From: Lineus longissimus
Taxonomy: Eukaryota > Nemertea > Pilidiophora > Heteronemertea > Lineidae
NCBI RefSeq assembly: GCF_910592395.1
Contig: NC_088312.1
Location: forward strand, 7,378,001 to 7,442,000
Direction: 5' to 3'
DNA: 64,000 nt
Notes under the pieces: generated by a model
Told to the model about the DNA's origin: nothing
The model's database searches: none
Seen by the model: the letters and a program-made list of their open reading frames with translations, nothing else
Made by a program: the position numbers and the translations under genes
In this document: piece by piece, positions 36,431 to 49,008 of the stretch
How positions within the stretch are numbered: the stretch's first letter is position 1
Layout: each line of letters opens with the position of its first letter

Positions 36431-37053
36431 GGTAACCGGAAAAACGCCGACCGACCGACCAACCGACTGACCGACCGACCTTCCGACCTACCAACCCAAG
36501 GAGTTTCGTAGTTGAGTCACAGGTCTCATAAGTCAATGTGATATATCCAATCCACGATAGCAGGTCATGTGAAATGAAATTGTAAACAAGCGCACGTGCG
36601 CTGGTCAAATGACAACAAATGCATGTTGCGCGTTGCAGTTCATGCATTGCATCGGTCGAGACACTCGAGTAGAAAAACTACAGTGCATAGATTAGGCCCA
36701 AATCATGTTTTTATATCCACCGACCATGTAGACAAAGCATATCTTTAGAGTATCGTTGTCAGTTCCTTACTGCGTGAACTCGTTTTCCCGGTATAATTGA
36801 CTGGAGATGCTGCTGTCAGACACGTCGGACTCCATCACGTCCATTGCGCTGGGCACTACACAGATACATGTGCTATAGAGAAGCGAAAGGGATACTGCAC
36901 TATGACGGTAGGTTGGCAGGTCAGTCGGTCGGTCGGTCGGCGTTTTTCCGGTTACCGGGCTATGAGGCGCGAATGGGATGCCGTAAGTGAGGTTGTCAGA
37001 GTCGGCGAGTAGGTCGGTCGGTCGGTCGGTCGGTCGGCGTTTTTCCGGTTACC
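36431..37053. mobile_element. Inverted-repeat element with 9-bp TSD and CGGT microsatellite ends
   Basis: The left end GGTAACCGGAAAAACGCCGA, followed by CCGA units, is the reverse complement of the right end (GGTCGG units then CGTTTTTCCGGTTACC). GTCAAGACG lies directly outside both ends (36422-36430 and 37054-37062), a perfect 9-bp duplication. A second copy of the right end stops at 36956, so that end has been duplicated about 97 bp inside. The 623-bp interior is non-coding. A 9-bp duplication is typical of Mutator-like elements, but there are no other family markers. Confidence 0.8.
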
Positions 37054-37062
37054 GTCAAGACG

Positions 37063-38324
37063 GATGTGTTTGAGAGAGTTGGAAAGTCGAGGAAAGGTAA
37101 TTTATCATTGATGCACGACATGCAGTGTAAGGAGCTGATGATGTCGTGTTGATATTGGGAAGCGGGGAATAAGCTTTCATTTGTATATTTTGGCAGTTTT
37201 GGGTAGACAACCTTTAGGTAACCGATCTTGTGAAATGGCTCAATGGTTACATTCAATTATGAACTAAAATTGCATGCACTGCATGAGAAATAAGATTCAA
37301 TCTCCAATATTTTTTACTTCGTCACTAGAGCTAGCCAAAATAAGCATTCTGTGCTACGACTGGATCTTTCCAAACTCTGGTGGCATACTGAACTACATGT
37401 ATATAACATCTTTCTTTTTCATTTTCATTTTCTTTTGCGTCAAGGAATGAGCTGGGAAAGAAGTCAAGAACGCGTTTCACTATCGATTTTAAACCTGATT
37501 CCGCTACAGGTAATCTTACACAGCAATGCACTTAGATTGACAGGAAGCCGATGCTTCGAATAGAAAAAAGACACTACCGGAGATTTACAAGGTTTATTCA
37601 AGACTACGAGAGTCTTTTTCAGTATTGAAACAGGGTGGTTTCTGCGTCAGTTGCTCGCCAGTGCAGCACTTAGAAAGAAATTCAACTAAACCTCGAAACT
37701 ACCCTTGCAAATTAGAGCATAGCCAATGACAAGGTGCAGCACACGCTGGGAATTTACTCAATTCAGCCTATCAGACAACAGAAATTACGTCCTGGATCCG
37801 AGTTCACTAGGTTGACTCAAAGCCAAGCTTCCAACGATGAAGTACATGTACGTATAAAACGTATCTACATGTAGGGTTTCTTTGTACTATTGTGCGATAT
37901 GAATGCTCTTTACTGAACCACCTGTTCTACAGATTCCTTTAAATATTGATGTTCCTCGCCCCGAGAGAGCTGATTTTATTGCTTTGGTCACACGCGATGT
38001 GCCGCTCCTGCCAATGCGCAAGGAATGTTGCTCATCGCTTTCGGCAAAACATTTCATGGGAATTTTTTTCATATTTCTACCTTGATCTCTGAGCAGAGGA
38101 TCGAAGAAAATCTATTCACGTGGTGTGTGCTAAAGAAAGTGGTAAGAAATGAATACGGAATGCCCGAGGATACCAGGCTCTAATCTAATCTATTAATAAT
38201 TTGAAAAGCCATTTCATATCTAGCTTAAATTAACATATACGGAAAATAAAGAACAAATTGACTCTTTGGGGCCAAAATATCAAAATATTATTTTCCCACG
38301 CATAACACTGAACTACATTGCAAG
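37063..38324. other. Gene-free stretch
   Basis: Nothing supported by splice sites or domain character. The frame at 37903-38085 begins plausibly but matches nothing I know. Confidence 0.4.
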
Positions 38325-38500
38325 CTTCACAGAACACTAGTAGAAAACGTAGGGGAAAATATTCACAGAACAGTAGTAGAAAACGTAGGGAAAATATTCA
38401 CAGAACATCAGTAGAAAACGTAGCCGGGGAAAAAGATTCACAGAACGACGGATGTGGTCATGATAATCCGCGACAGAACATTAGTAGAAAACGTTGGGAA
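38325..38500. repeat. Minisatellite, about 37-bp unit, four copies
   Basis: The unit CACAGAACAxTAGTAGAAAA + CGTAGGGAAAATATT repeats three times from about 38328, with a fourth, diverged copy near 38473 (CGACAGAACATTAGTAGAAA). The frame through it reads repeated SRKRR / NxSRKR peptides, which I regard as a by-product of the repeat. Confidence 0.65.
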
Positions 38501-41500
38501 AGTAGAGAATGCATCCCATTGTGCATTCCATCAGTTAAATTGTAATGAAGGTTGTTTCTTTATATACGGTGTGCGGATAACATGACTGGATACCGTATCC
38601 AGAACAAAATCGATGATGCGCCTTTGGTTGGCGACCCTGGTAAGCCAGCTGCCGCGCATCTGTACATCATGTGATGCATGTATTTGCCCACAATAGAAAA
38701 ACCCCAATCATGCCAAAACAATCAATTCACGGATCCTATTTGTGTTTGTACAGGCGTGATTTGATGTACATTTATATTGGAATTGTAATGACAAACTCAC
38801 GAAACCATCGTAACAATCAAACAGTTTCATAAAAAAACACATACGAATAATAACGAATGATATAAAACCGTGTATTATGCTGTTTAGAAATATCTTGGGG
38901 CCAATGTCGTCAGCTACCGTTACGTCAACTACTACATTGAATATGTATGTGATTTCGTTATCATTAGCACGTTCCTTGCTCACGATTCTGTGCCATTACA
39001 TGTAACTGGTATTTTCACCTCCCCGTGTCAACAACATGAATTAGGTGACCGGACTTTGACCAGCAGACTTGTCTGAAGTCATGCAAGTATTGCAATTACA
39101 TGTATGCAGAAACGTATGATGGTCCAGATATGAGGGGAAATGAGTTAATTCCTCTGTACGTTAGCACTCTGCGTATGTTATGACTGGACTATAACAGTAC
39201 AGGGTTTTTGTTTCATCCTCTTTGTACATCTAGTGTAAATGTACAACCAATGTTGTGCATTTAAAGATTTTCGACCCATCAAGCATCGTCATCACCATAC
39301 CGGTATCGTTCAACGGACAAAAATATGCCGCCATGCAAAATATCTGTTAACGCTTTTGTTTAGATGTGCTGAAGAAAATCCAGCATAATCTCATCCAAGC
39401 AAGTGTTTAAATGTTTATTTTAGATGATTCTTGTCGACGTCTACTCCCTCCTGAAACCATGAGAGTCATCCAGTTTTCTCATGTACATGTAATAGAAAGG
39501 CATTACCATCCATCTCCATTGAGGAGACAGTTTCCCTCCAGCGACGGGCGGGTCTTGCTTGATGAAGGGAGGTAATAACCGCCGCTGGTTTATTGCTGTG
39601 TTTCCCATCATGGCTCTCATCATCCGGGGTTGCGGCGTGCTCGCAATTCACAAGCAGGTGGGGGGGGGGGGAGGCGGAATTACCCCTGAAGCCCTGTCCC
39701 TAATTATAGATCAAGGACAGCTTGGAGTTAAGTGTCATCAGCTGTTTATACCAACAGATGAATCTAGAATCCAGATGATTTCTATTATTTTCCCAGAATA
39801 CGAAGTTGAGGATCAGCTTAAGTTCTGGTCTTCCCAGAGCACGAATTCAGGCACAAATAGATTGAGGTCTGATTGGATTCCTTGTTCTTTTTTTGTATGA
39901 TGCAGCTTGATTCCCGCTTTGGTTGCTGGATGTCCTTCCTTTGGATATCCATATCGAGTAACAGAACAAGTCCGTGTACTGGTATTTTTGCAATCAATGT
40001 GTGTTTAAGTGAAGAATTGAAAAACTGACTATTCAATCAACTTTTATAAGTGATGAGAATAAGAAAAAGAAGATGTTCTAGCGTTAGAAAAGTCTTTTTC
40101 CCATCCAAACGTTTACCTTCACGTATTGATCTGCTAATATGGCGGGGTAAATCAGAAATTATGTGTATTTTTACCGTTGTAGCTTCAATATGTCTCCACT
40201 GGTTCGTATTGAACTCTGACGAATGCCTGCAAGATCGACCAAAGCAAAATGCAAGTCACTATTGCCGAGAAGAGGTAGAGGTGTTGAAGCTGATTAATTT
40301 ATTTATCAGGTAAATAGCCAGCTTAAGGATTCCAAGAGGTGATAAAGCGTGTAACATATATGTGTGAAAACATTAGTTACAGCATAGCAACTGTTGAAGA
40401 ACATTACGATTATGATCGACTATACATGTAATCTCTAGAATGCTTCGAGCGCATCAACATCAGAATCATCAATAACGATCCCGTAAATAGCGATGGATGA
40501 AACAATCTGCTACATTCAAGTCATAATTTGCAAAGACTTTACAATATGCCAGAAAAGAAACAATAGCGTGCATCCAATCATTCTGAACCAACAGAAGTAG
40601 ACCGTCCGTAACCTCCCCACATACCAGAATATGGTGTAACGGAGTCCAGGTCGGCGTTTATAGTGGATGCAAAACTTGAGGGTCAAGATGGCATCCAGTA
40701 TACTTGTGACAAGCGCTTTTAAGGCGTATAGTGACGCTAGCACACAACGCTGCGACTTGAATATTCCCTTGAACGAAACTTTGTGCAATGATTGACTGGA
40801 AAAAATGTCCTGTAGCATCAAAAGGCGGAGCATCATAATCATTAGAAAGACAAGAACAAGTAGCTAAATTCGACTCTTGCGCCATTATGATGCCCCATCC
40901 GATGCGTATTGTCCATTGGAAACCTGGCCGAATTGGTTGCAGGCCACCACCCATCAAAGCGTTCTTCCAGAACTCGAACACAATGCAACTATATATTGAC
41001 AAACATTCAATACGAGAAAAGAGCATCAACAACCAAAAATTAGCACGATGTTTAGAAATAATATGACGTACCTTTCAAATTGATATGGTCCTGTTGCGAT
41101 TTAGGATTATCCGAACTAGAGAATTCCCTATCACGTATTGAATAGATAACTATAGCCAATAACGTATCGACATGGAGTTATGCCTGCAATTCCCTCAGCA
41201 ATGCAGCACGCAGATCCAGTAGTCACCAGCAGTTACCAGTTTCCTACTGGCAGTGCCGCTGTGCGGTGGGGAGAAGGATCAATATGCATTTTTCATCAAC
41301 ATCACTGAGGTGACGACCATCGCTTTCACTTTCTGTTGCAAGGTGAGTTTTTGCTAATCATCTCCAGATTTTTTTCTAGCGTCTTACATGCATGTCTTTG
41401 TAGGACTCTTCTGCCTTCAGAACTGTTATCACTTGCAGAACGCAAGCGACTCCGTGACGTACATGCGAATGAACTGCGCTAAAGCACTACATGTAGATAC

Positions 41501-42000
41501 AGTATATACATGAACTAAGATACTAGATGCAGTACATCAACAATCTGACCACAGCGCTTGTGGTAAGGGAACGTTCTCCAATGATTCATGATAACCCAAT
41601 AGCATTCCGCGAAGATGACGTCACAGCAGCTGCTGCCCTCTATTGCCCCATCGCTGAATTACAGGCAATGTCGGACAAACATGCGGTTTCGTAATGGATT
41701 CAGGCTTTCTAACTAGGGTAGTTAGATCCAATCTGGCACATGTCCGAGTGTTGGAAATACTACATAATTGTTCTGAATATTTCTCTCTCTGACTCTATGG
41801 TATCATTCATGCTAAAAACAATGCAGGGTCAAAGATAATTGACTTTGAAATAAGCTCAAATGCGTAGAAATAAGTGTCGATGTCCGACTGTCACGTGACT
41901 AAAACGTCATCAATATCTTATGCAAACGACCTTGTGAGCTATAAATAGTAACTTCGCGGGATGCTATTGTGAATTTACGTTGGTACACGTATAGCGCCAC
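38501..42000. other. Gene-free stretch
   Basis: No supported gene. It includes a G12 tract at 39660-39671. Minus-strand frames at 40516-41032 are hydrophobic but lack any GPCR or transporter pattern on inspection. Confidence 0.4.
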
Positions 42001-42652
42001 GCGCTCTGCTACCATGTAACGTCGCACGCTCTGCTACCATGTGATGTCGCGCGGTGGATACGAGATGTTGGTTCTAATAAAGTGGGATAAAACCATCAGC
42101 CGATACCCAGTTTAACGTTAGGTTTGCCCCTCCAGAGGCTGTAAATATTGACCTGGCAGTTTATAAGATTAGTGACTGCCGGTCGTCAATAGAAAGATCC
42201 GAAAGAACCAACTCAACAACTTAATATCGATTTCATACTTTTCATTAGGTAATTTACAACTATAGGATAAGATTGATAGAGTGAAGACTTCCGAATAAGG
42301 CCTAGGAGAAGATATAAAAACGCTGCTGCTGCTGCTGCCTAGGTCGGTTGAAGGGAAAAAAGCCGCGATCCCTAGTTCATGGTCCATATGTTACATATCG
42401 GGAGTCAAACGTGTCATCAGACCAATATGAAATGATCAACCAGATAGTGCCAACGCAATATGTTAAAAGCATTGAACGATACACTCGTGATAAACGCATG
42501 TTGTTATTACCTGGATCACTATTGGCTAACCTTGATAGATATCAATTGGCTATCGCAATTAAATATCAAACCACCTGTCTGATCCAAAAATGTATGTTAA
42601 AAGGCCTAGCACCACATATATAATTAGACAGTGTTTCTGGACACTGTAACAT
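42001..42652. mobile_element. Family B element, inverted and longer copy
   Basis: 42001-42430 is the reverse complement of most of 10.6-11.18 kb, including the GCGCTCTGCTACCATGTAAC terminal words, the SCCAGAGGCTGTAAATATTG-type segment and the CCTAGGTCGG segment. It lacks about 150 bp present near 10.72-10.86 kb and has a short (GCT)n run instead. From 42430 to 42652 it continues into sequence found at 7289-7405 but not in the 10.5-kb copy. It therefore links the two other copies into one family. Confidence 0.7.
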
Positions 42653-44101
42653 GTGCTTGGATAGAAAAGGCAGTGAATGGGAGTGGATATTGAAGGAATT
42701 ATTCTTAGGATAGCCATATCTGTCCATTTAATCAGCTATCAATATATCTTGATTGAACTTGGCAACTCCCTTGTTAAACTCATGAAACATTGGTAACAGA
42801 ATTCCATGTATTATTGTGTTATCATAATAATACCTCCACACTATGAAGATATCTGGATAAAAAGAAGAAGCCATTAAGATGTTTACATGAACCTTCTAAG
42901 TTCTGATTCAGTTAGCAGCGGGTTACTTAGTCCAAATGCACAATTAACGAAATCGAAATAAGGTACAAAATAGTTCACACAGTGTTTTGAAATGATGTAG
43001 GCGTATTATATTGAACATACTATTCCTTGACACCCCAGGCCAGATAAGATATACAAAGAAAACGTGACAATACAACTGACCCTATTAGAAAAATATCAGG
43101 CTGAGCGTTTAGACAAACATTTACTGCTATGGGCCATCACAGAGTAAACTGTTTAAAGTTCAACCACTGCTAATTTTATATCTTCAAACTGTAGTGAGAA
43201 GGAGGAAACAACCCTTAGCTGATGCAGATTGTGAGATACCACATGGTCGATTTTTGTCTTCGTCAATCGAATGGCTGAAGCTCATCACCCCTTGGCTACT
43301 CAGGTATTTTTCATGCAGATTTGGCCCCTTTCGAACAAAGATTCGTGGTCTGTCCCCTTCCCCAATTGCCTAATCTCCGCCCCCCCCCCCCCCGACCGAT
43401 CAGTTAGATAAGGCCCTGCTACTTCTGCGTTGGAGGCTGGGGACCTTTTGTACGGACCTACCACAGTCGACACACCCGACGCAGTGGACCGGCCTCATCC
43501 CTCATCACCAATAAGGATGACGCATAGATAACCACAGCCATGCCATCTTTGTGGGATAAAACCTGAGTTATCTTCAACAAATAACCACAAGTTCTATTGA
43601 TTCCTCGCCGCTGACAGAATCGATGGACCTCAAACTGTGCGGACATCACCCATATTAAACCAAGAGCGAAAGGTGGATTGCGTGCAGTTCAGTTTGGATG
43701 CGGACTCTAAAGGACCTCTCCAGGTTTATGACAACATGTGACGTTCCATGCAATTAAAACTTCTCGGATTATCACAGCAGCCACATTGATTTCGTGCACT
43801 GCCGAGGCTGAATATTCGGATCTGTTAAGTAAATGTCATCCGGATTTCGGCTGAATGTTGCAACAAACGATACAGATATCGGACCAAACGGAGATATTAG
43901 GTATGTATTATTGACTTTTTTATAATTTCAGTTGTCCTTTACAGGTAGTAAAAGCAAAAATGTTCTTGTTTTATTGAAAGTGTTGAGGCTGAACCAATGT
44001 ACTGTTAGAAGGAAGAAGGAATCTATCCGGCCTCGACTTAATTAAAAAATTCTTTTATCTAATAAAAAGAAAGTACATGTAAGCCTCTGTAAGAGAATTG
44101 C
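42653..44101. other. Gene-free stretch
   Basis: It contains a C14 tract at 43380-43393. No gene, RNA or long repeat is visible. Confidence 0.45.
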
Positions 44102-44428
44102 GTGGATAAGTATAAAACTGAAAGCTTTTTAGGCCCAGAGAAGATTGACTGCACTAATGGGTTTCTATATTTGCCAAGAAGAACCGAATGGTGGATTGAG
44201 AAGTGCTGTCGTGAAACCATAGATATGTTTGTTTGTATAGGTGAAAGTTCCCAAACAGTCGACTTGAACAATATGTTTGCTCCGATTTCCAATTTAGGGC
44301 TTTGGGCGATTTTATATGAGACATGGTTTAGCTTTATAAATAATTTAAATTCACCTCCAAGGATCTTTGAAATAGTGTATGAAATTACTAGTGATGTTGA
44401 CAGCAATCCAAAAATGCGTCTTGGTTAA
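44102..44428 (+). other. Protein-like orphan frame, no ATG
   Basis: This 108-codon frame starts only with GTG and ends TAA. Its composition is protein-like rather than random: FLGPEKIDCTNGFLYLPRR, CCRETIDMFVCIGESSQ and IFEIVYEITSDVDSN. No stop interrupts it. An acceptor-like CTCTGTAAG lies just before it. It could be an exon, a decayed gene fragment or chance. I recognise no family and would not treat it as a gene without transcript evidence. Confidence 0.2.
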
Positions 44429-44766
44429 CTTCTTGAAGACAAAATTTCTGCAACATGTCAAATATTGATTCAGTTCAAATCTCCCAACTTCGAGCATTCA
44501 CCACATTTATTAAGACACACTCCTCTTAGTAATTCCAGCAAAAAAGTGTACTGGTGAATTTGGCGACAGATAATTTCGAAGGTTTTATGACAGAAACTGG
44601 GAAGGCTGCCTCTCTCATTTACTTTCACTGGCCATGGCTTGCCTGTATAAACATCACCATTTTTAGACTCAAACCTGAACTAAATTCTTTTCAGAGTGTC
44701 TCTTTCATGAATTGTTAGCAATGCCCCTGAGCTGATTTGTCCTGAGAGTAACATTAGAAATACACC

Positions 44767-45613
44767 ATGTCTAGCCCGAGGCCGGACCTGACTGCAGCCT
44801 GCGTGAAGAATGTCCGCCGCCAGAAGGAACTAGAGGTGCAGGTGGCCGAGCTAGACAAGGAGCGGGAAAGGAATGTCCGGCGGATGCACCTCAGGGAGCT
44901 GGAGCTCATGCATGAACAGGAGAAGTACGTAGACACTGCAAAGTTCTTGGAGTACTACGACCCCAAGATGCAGGCGCAGGACTTGGCAAGGTACGTTCAC
45001 CACTTCCGGCGCGCATTTCTTCATTGTTCCCAGTCCAAGTCACATCCCAAGTTGTTCATTGTGCAAATTCTGTATCTGCGTTTCTCCCCACACGACGGCC
45101 TCCAACTGAATAAATGGCAGAACACTGAACTGTCATTTTGATTTTTAGATGACCTTGCAGTTGAGTTGACCTTTGTGGCATTAACCTTGACCTTTGTGAT
45201 AAAAAAGAGATACACTCGCCCCAACGTGCATGCATTATTGACTGCGTGAGGGGTTCAGTTTATTTCCGATGCCGACAGAAAATTCCTTTATTTGTAGGTA
45301 TGTCAATGATAAAGATGAGCAGGTCAGGGAACAAAAGAAACTAAAATTCGACAAGTACTCATCGCTCTCCCCTAAACCCGTGGATAGGATACCTGTACCC
45401 AAGAGTGTATACCATGATGAGAAGGGAGTAACGTACGTTTGTAAAGATGACACGACAGTGGTCAAGGCTAGGCGGATGATAGGGAACAGTGCGACCATGG
45501 ATGATGTAGGATACGTTACTAGTGGCAATCACTACAAATATAAAAGACTGTTGGAAAAAATGCGGATGGTTAGTTTAAAGGAGGATGACAATGACGAAAA
45601 ACTTTCAAAATGA
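44767..45613 (+). CDS. Charged coiled-coil protein (2 exons), unknown family
   Basis: Exon 1 is 44767-44990 and exon 2 is 45298-45613. The donor AAG|GTACGT and the acceptor TTATTTGTAG| join in phase 2 and give 179 residues ending in TGA. Residues about 15-60 (from VKNVRRQKELEVQVAELDKE) form a highly charged helix typical of a coiled coil. The second half is basic, with SLSPKPVDRIPVPKSVYH, then YVCKDDTTVVKARRMIG and a Lys/Asp-rich tail. There is no signal peptide or membrane segment, so it should be cytosolic, perhaps cytoskeletal or ciliary; that is a guess from composition. Codon use is richer in G+C in exon 1 than in the flanks, as expected for a real exon. Confidence 0.65.
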
Positions 45614-46373
45614 TGTCCTCGGTTTTAACCTTAGAACAATGCCGGGTTAACTTCATGTTAAAAGATGAGTTTATAAAGGTGGCTACTCAGAATGACAACA
45701 TCAGAATTTTCGTTGTATCTATTTTGTTTCGATTTTTGCCAGCGTATATTGTACATGTAATTCTTACATGTAATTGCGATTATCTTTCAATTAGTGATAT
45801 AAAAATTCGTGTCTATAAGTTCTTTAAAATCAGAATGCATTGTTGACATTAGTCAAAGTGCATATACATAGACTTGTAGGGAAGGAGCGGTGCAAGATGA
45901 AGATTGGCATTTGGTCTATCAGGAGCTTTTCGATGACGGCATATCTATACATTTAAATACCAAGTAAACAAATATCAAATTCCATCATATTCAATATTAG
46001 GGCCAACAAACCATTTAGCGTGAACGGAAAGTCAACTTGCATAGAGGGCATGTTTGCCTCGTTCAACGATAAATGGAATTTTTTCATCCATTTGTAGTGC
46101 TCACCGACAACGGATTTTTATTTCAGCATAGCCTTCTATGGTAATCACTGAACTGAAATATTTAGGATGAATAAATATCTCTATCGATAATTTGACTAAT
46201 CTAGTTGACTTTAATGATAAAGGAATCGTGATGTACAAAACAGGTAGCCGTTGGGGATAAATGCCAAGTGATCTATCTTCTCTGAATTAGCCTTACCGGT
46301 ATCAAGCTGTCAACGGTGCAGGTGTTCATACCTAGTTGTCATCAACTATACTCTTTAGTCAAGAAACCAAAGA
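45614..46373. other. 3' flank of the coiled-coil gene and upstream of the mucin-like gene
   Basis: An AATAAA near 46168 could be a late poly(A) signal. A CTATACTCTTTAG acceptor-like site just before 46374 suggests that the next gene has an upstream untranslated exon. Confidence 0.35.
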
Positions 46374-48171
46374 ATGCCTATATCGAGCGGCGCAGGAGGA
46401 ACGCCCAACAGCTATTTCCATGACCCGGCTATTAACCAAAACGTGAGAACGGGGACCTACCCTGGGAAGCCGCTGCATGTTGGAGAACAGCAAGTGGTTC
46501 GCCAGCAGCCTCAGGTGGTCGTTGTCCGGCAGAAACCTCATGGTCATGGGAGACATCATTACGCCAGAACACAGCCCAAGCGGTCGGGCTGCTTTAGTGA
46601 CCAAGTCTGGGGGCGTGGACATCCGGTAAGGGCAACTTTTCATTGATTCGTCTACATATTCCTCTCCTTTTGTTCTCGAGAGAGTAATATTATGCACTTA
46701 ATCGAGCTGTTTTGATCTCCTTAGCTCTCGCCTACTTGGACATTTCGCAAGGGATTTGCTCCACGTCTTTATGTTAGATGAGTGATGAGAGGTACGTGAT
46801 TGTACATGTATACTCATCGGGTAAGGCGCATAGTCAACTTCCCTTTGTCAAGTCATTCGATATTTTGACTCAAACAAATTACCTGGACTTTGCCTTTTCT
46901 TTAATGAAAGACCTGTCGTATACACTTGGAAACCACTCTGCCTCGAATTCCATGACTGTCGGCGAGTCCTTTTCTAATACCCAACGTCAACAGGTTGGAA
47001 GTTATTGTATTTCGATATCGCATGTGTAAAATTTTGTAATGTTGCCATTTTCAGGGTTATGCCTCTGGAATGAGCGGCTCCGGGTTCTCTGGTCATGGAT
47101 GTGGAGTTTGCCTTCTCGGTCTTCTTGCCTTGGCCGCACTAGCCGCAGTGGCTGCAGCACTCTATTATGGAATAACGGGTACATATTACACTCGGCTTTG
47201 TGCCGGTGTGACAGCGGATATAGTCCCCCTGGAGTCATAGTCCGGTAGCATTGTATTTGATCAATTAAGCAGCATGATCTATTGTACCGCTAACCCTAAC
47301 CAAAACATTCAGCAATGCGGGCTATTGTTACACGGACTATCAGCCCTTGGACTACTATCCCTTGCACACCTGTCTTGGTCCTGGTGATTGAACAGTTCAA
47401 GGCGAAATTGAGAAACCGTACTGGGAACCCGATTTAAAAAAATCATCTGTCGTATTCAGGACCACCAGCATAGAGGTGCGTTCAGTGTTTCTTAAGGGAG
47501 AAGGATCGTTTCAAGAAAGGCCAACGCATGTTCGATTTGAAAGATTGATATTTCAGCTCGTCATCATGTAAAAAGTGAACTTTGACGATTTCGAAGTTCG
47601 TCTGTGCCCTCACCGCCTTTTACACGTCTGTGCGGTACAGTGACGGTAGGCCGTGGGTATGAAATTCTTTTTCTTTTTTTCAGCTGCCATCGGTATGCAA
47701 ATGAACGTGAGAAGTTTCTGGGACACTGCTGGTAATCTCCCCCAAGATCGCTTCTTCTACGTCGACGGCTGGAACCAACCCTGTGTTCCTCGGACGGGGA
47801 GCACTGCTGGCGTAGTAGTTCGAACGCAGCCGCCGACAACGACCACCCCAACGACGACAACGACGACAACGACGCCTACACCGACAACCTCGGTCAACCC
47901 TCTCTCTTCAGTATCTACGGGTTCATCTACAAGCTCAACCACGCCCACGCCCACAACCACAACCACAACCACAACTACAACCACAACCACAACCACCACG
48001 ACTACACCTCCCCCAGGGACTTCGCCAGGGATATTTTGCGACGAAACTACGTACAAATTTGCGGAAAGGACAACGACGACTCCATCTGGTGCGACATCAT
48101 CGACACAACATCGGCGACTCGATATCATCCTTGTCGCATCGTTCTGCTGTATAGTGGCCGTGTTAGCGTGA
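46374..48171 (+). CDS. Mucin-like membrane protein (3 exons)
   Basis: Exons 46374-46625, 47055-47178 and 47684-48171 join in frame: CCG|GTAAGG to TTTTCAG|GGT in phase 0, and ACGG|GTACAT to TTTTTTTCAG|CT in phase 1. They give 287 residues. The N-terminus is cytosolic in character, rich in Gln, Val and His (VVRQQPQVVVVRQKPHGHGR). A Gly/Cys/Ala membrane segment follows (VCLLGLLALAALAAVAAALY, about 100-120). Outside lie a short domain with one Cys (SFWDTAGNLPQDRFFYVDGW), two Thr-rich runs coded by ACN triplets (a dense O-glycan stalk), and a short Cys-containing part. The chain ends in a hydrophobic tail (IILVASFCCIVAVLA) with nothing after it, which could be a second membrane span or a GPI-type signal. 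If exon 2 is read through, a TAG at 47237 gives a short isoform. The family is unknown. Confidence 0.65.
47834..48005 (+). repeat. ACN (Thr) coding microsatellite
   Basis: Imperfect ACN and CAACCA repeats inside exon 3 code almost only Thr and Pro. The opposite strand reads as poly-Val, an artefact. Length variation between individuals is likely. Confidence 0.75.
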
Positions 48172-48487
48172 GGAAGTTTGATGTGATCATGTTTTGCCCT
48201 GCGAAATAGTAGTGCCCCGAAGAACATATTTTGACTGTCGGTATGGACTGGCTTAAATTTCCGCCCCAGAATGGACAGGTGTTGTGTAGCTATAATACGA
48301 ACGAAACGCGCCTCTTCCACTCAGATCCTTTTGTCCTGCGAACACGTCGCCAAAGGAAAATTTGTCAAATCCAGTTCTTTTTTTAATCACCCAGCTGGAC
48401 AACATAATCTACGGAAGAAGGCTCCCATGCCGCTGTAAAGCTTTGCACGGTTATCGCCCGTGTTCATTGGCCTAGTCAGATCATTAT

Positions 48488-48650
48488 GACGACCGATATC
48501 CAACTTTCCGAATCGGTAGATGGCCGATATCGGACTTCTCGAATCGGGAGAGTGGCCAATATCTAACTTGCCGAATAGGTAGATGGCGACGGCCGATATC
48601 GGACTTGTAGAATAAGTAGACGGCCGATATCTGACTGGTGGAATAGGGAT
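48488..48650. repeat. Minisatellite, about 40-bp unit, four copies
   Basis: The unit GATGGCCGATATCGGACTT + CTCGAATCGG recurs with changes from about 48490 to 48650. It falls in the presumed 3' UTR of the mucin-like gene. Confidence 0.65.
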
Positions 48651-48653
48651 TTA

Positions 48654-48659
48654 AATAAA
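48654..48659 (+). terminator. Candidate poly(A) signal, mucin-like gene
   Basis: AATAAA, about 480 bp after the TGA of the mucin-like gene and the first such hexamer in that direction that I noticed. Confidence 0.35.
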
Positions 48660-48704
48660 ATTGGTACATGTACAAATACATTTTATCGAAGAAAAAAATG
48701 TATC

Positions 48705-48710
48705 TTTATT
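48705..48710 (-). terminator. Candidate poly(A) signal, sulfatase gene
   Basis: TTTATT on plus is AATAAA on minus, about 300 bp after the sulfatase stop. It lies only 50 bp from the facing signal of the mucin-like gene, so the two convergent transcripts would end almost together. Confidence 0.4.
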
Positions 48711-49008
48711 ATTATTGATAGTGGTAGCGTAACACAATTGTCCAGGTTGTCAGAAAGCATGGTGGCTCATAACGCCTTGTCGACATGTTGCTGGTACAAG
48801 TGGTCATTACTCGAAAACATGAAATAACACGTCAATGTGATGTTGTGAGGTAACACTGCTTTCTAACAACCACACAGTCATCGAGTTCGTGTTGTCCCGG
48901 CGGACCAAGCACAATAGCTATAGATCCCTATAGGTTCGTGGACTAGGAATCCATTTAAGTCGACAAGGAATGAACTGTCATCCGTATTCCTTTGTCTCTG
49001 CCTCCAAC

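Noticed and set aside
38318-38545. Frame with repeated SRKRR peptides
   Set aside because: Explained by the 37-bp minisatellite; no start context or flanking exon.
40516-41032. Hydrophobic minus-strand frames, briefly considered as a receptor
   Set aside because: No conserved GPCR or transporter residues, and two overlapping frames look equally random.
46778-47029. 83-codon plus-strand frame
   Set aside because: It lies wholly inside intron 1 of the mucin-like gene and has no recognisable features.
47757-48320. Minus-strand frame with long poly-valine runs
   Set aside because: It is the antisense of the Thr-coding ACN microsatellite in the mucin-like exon and has no independent support.
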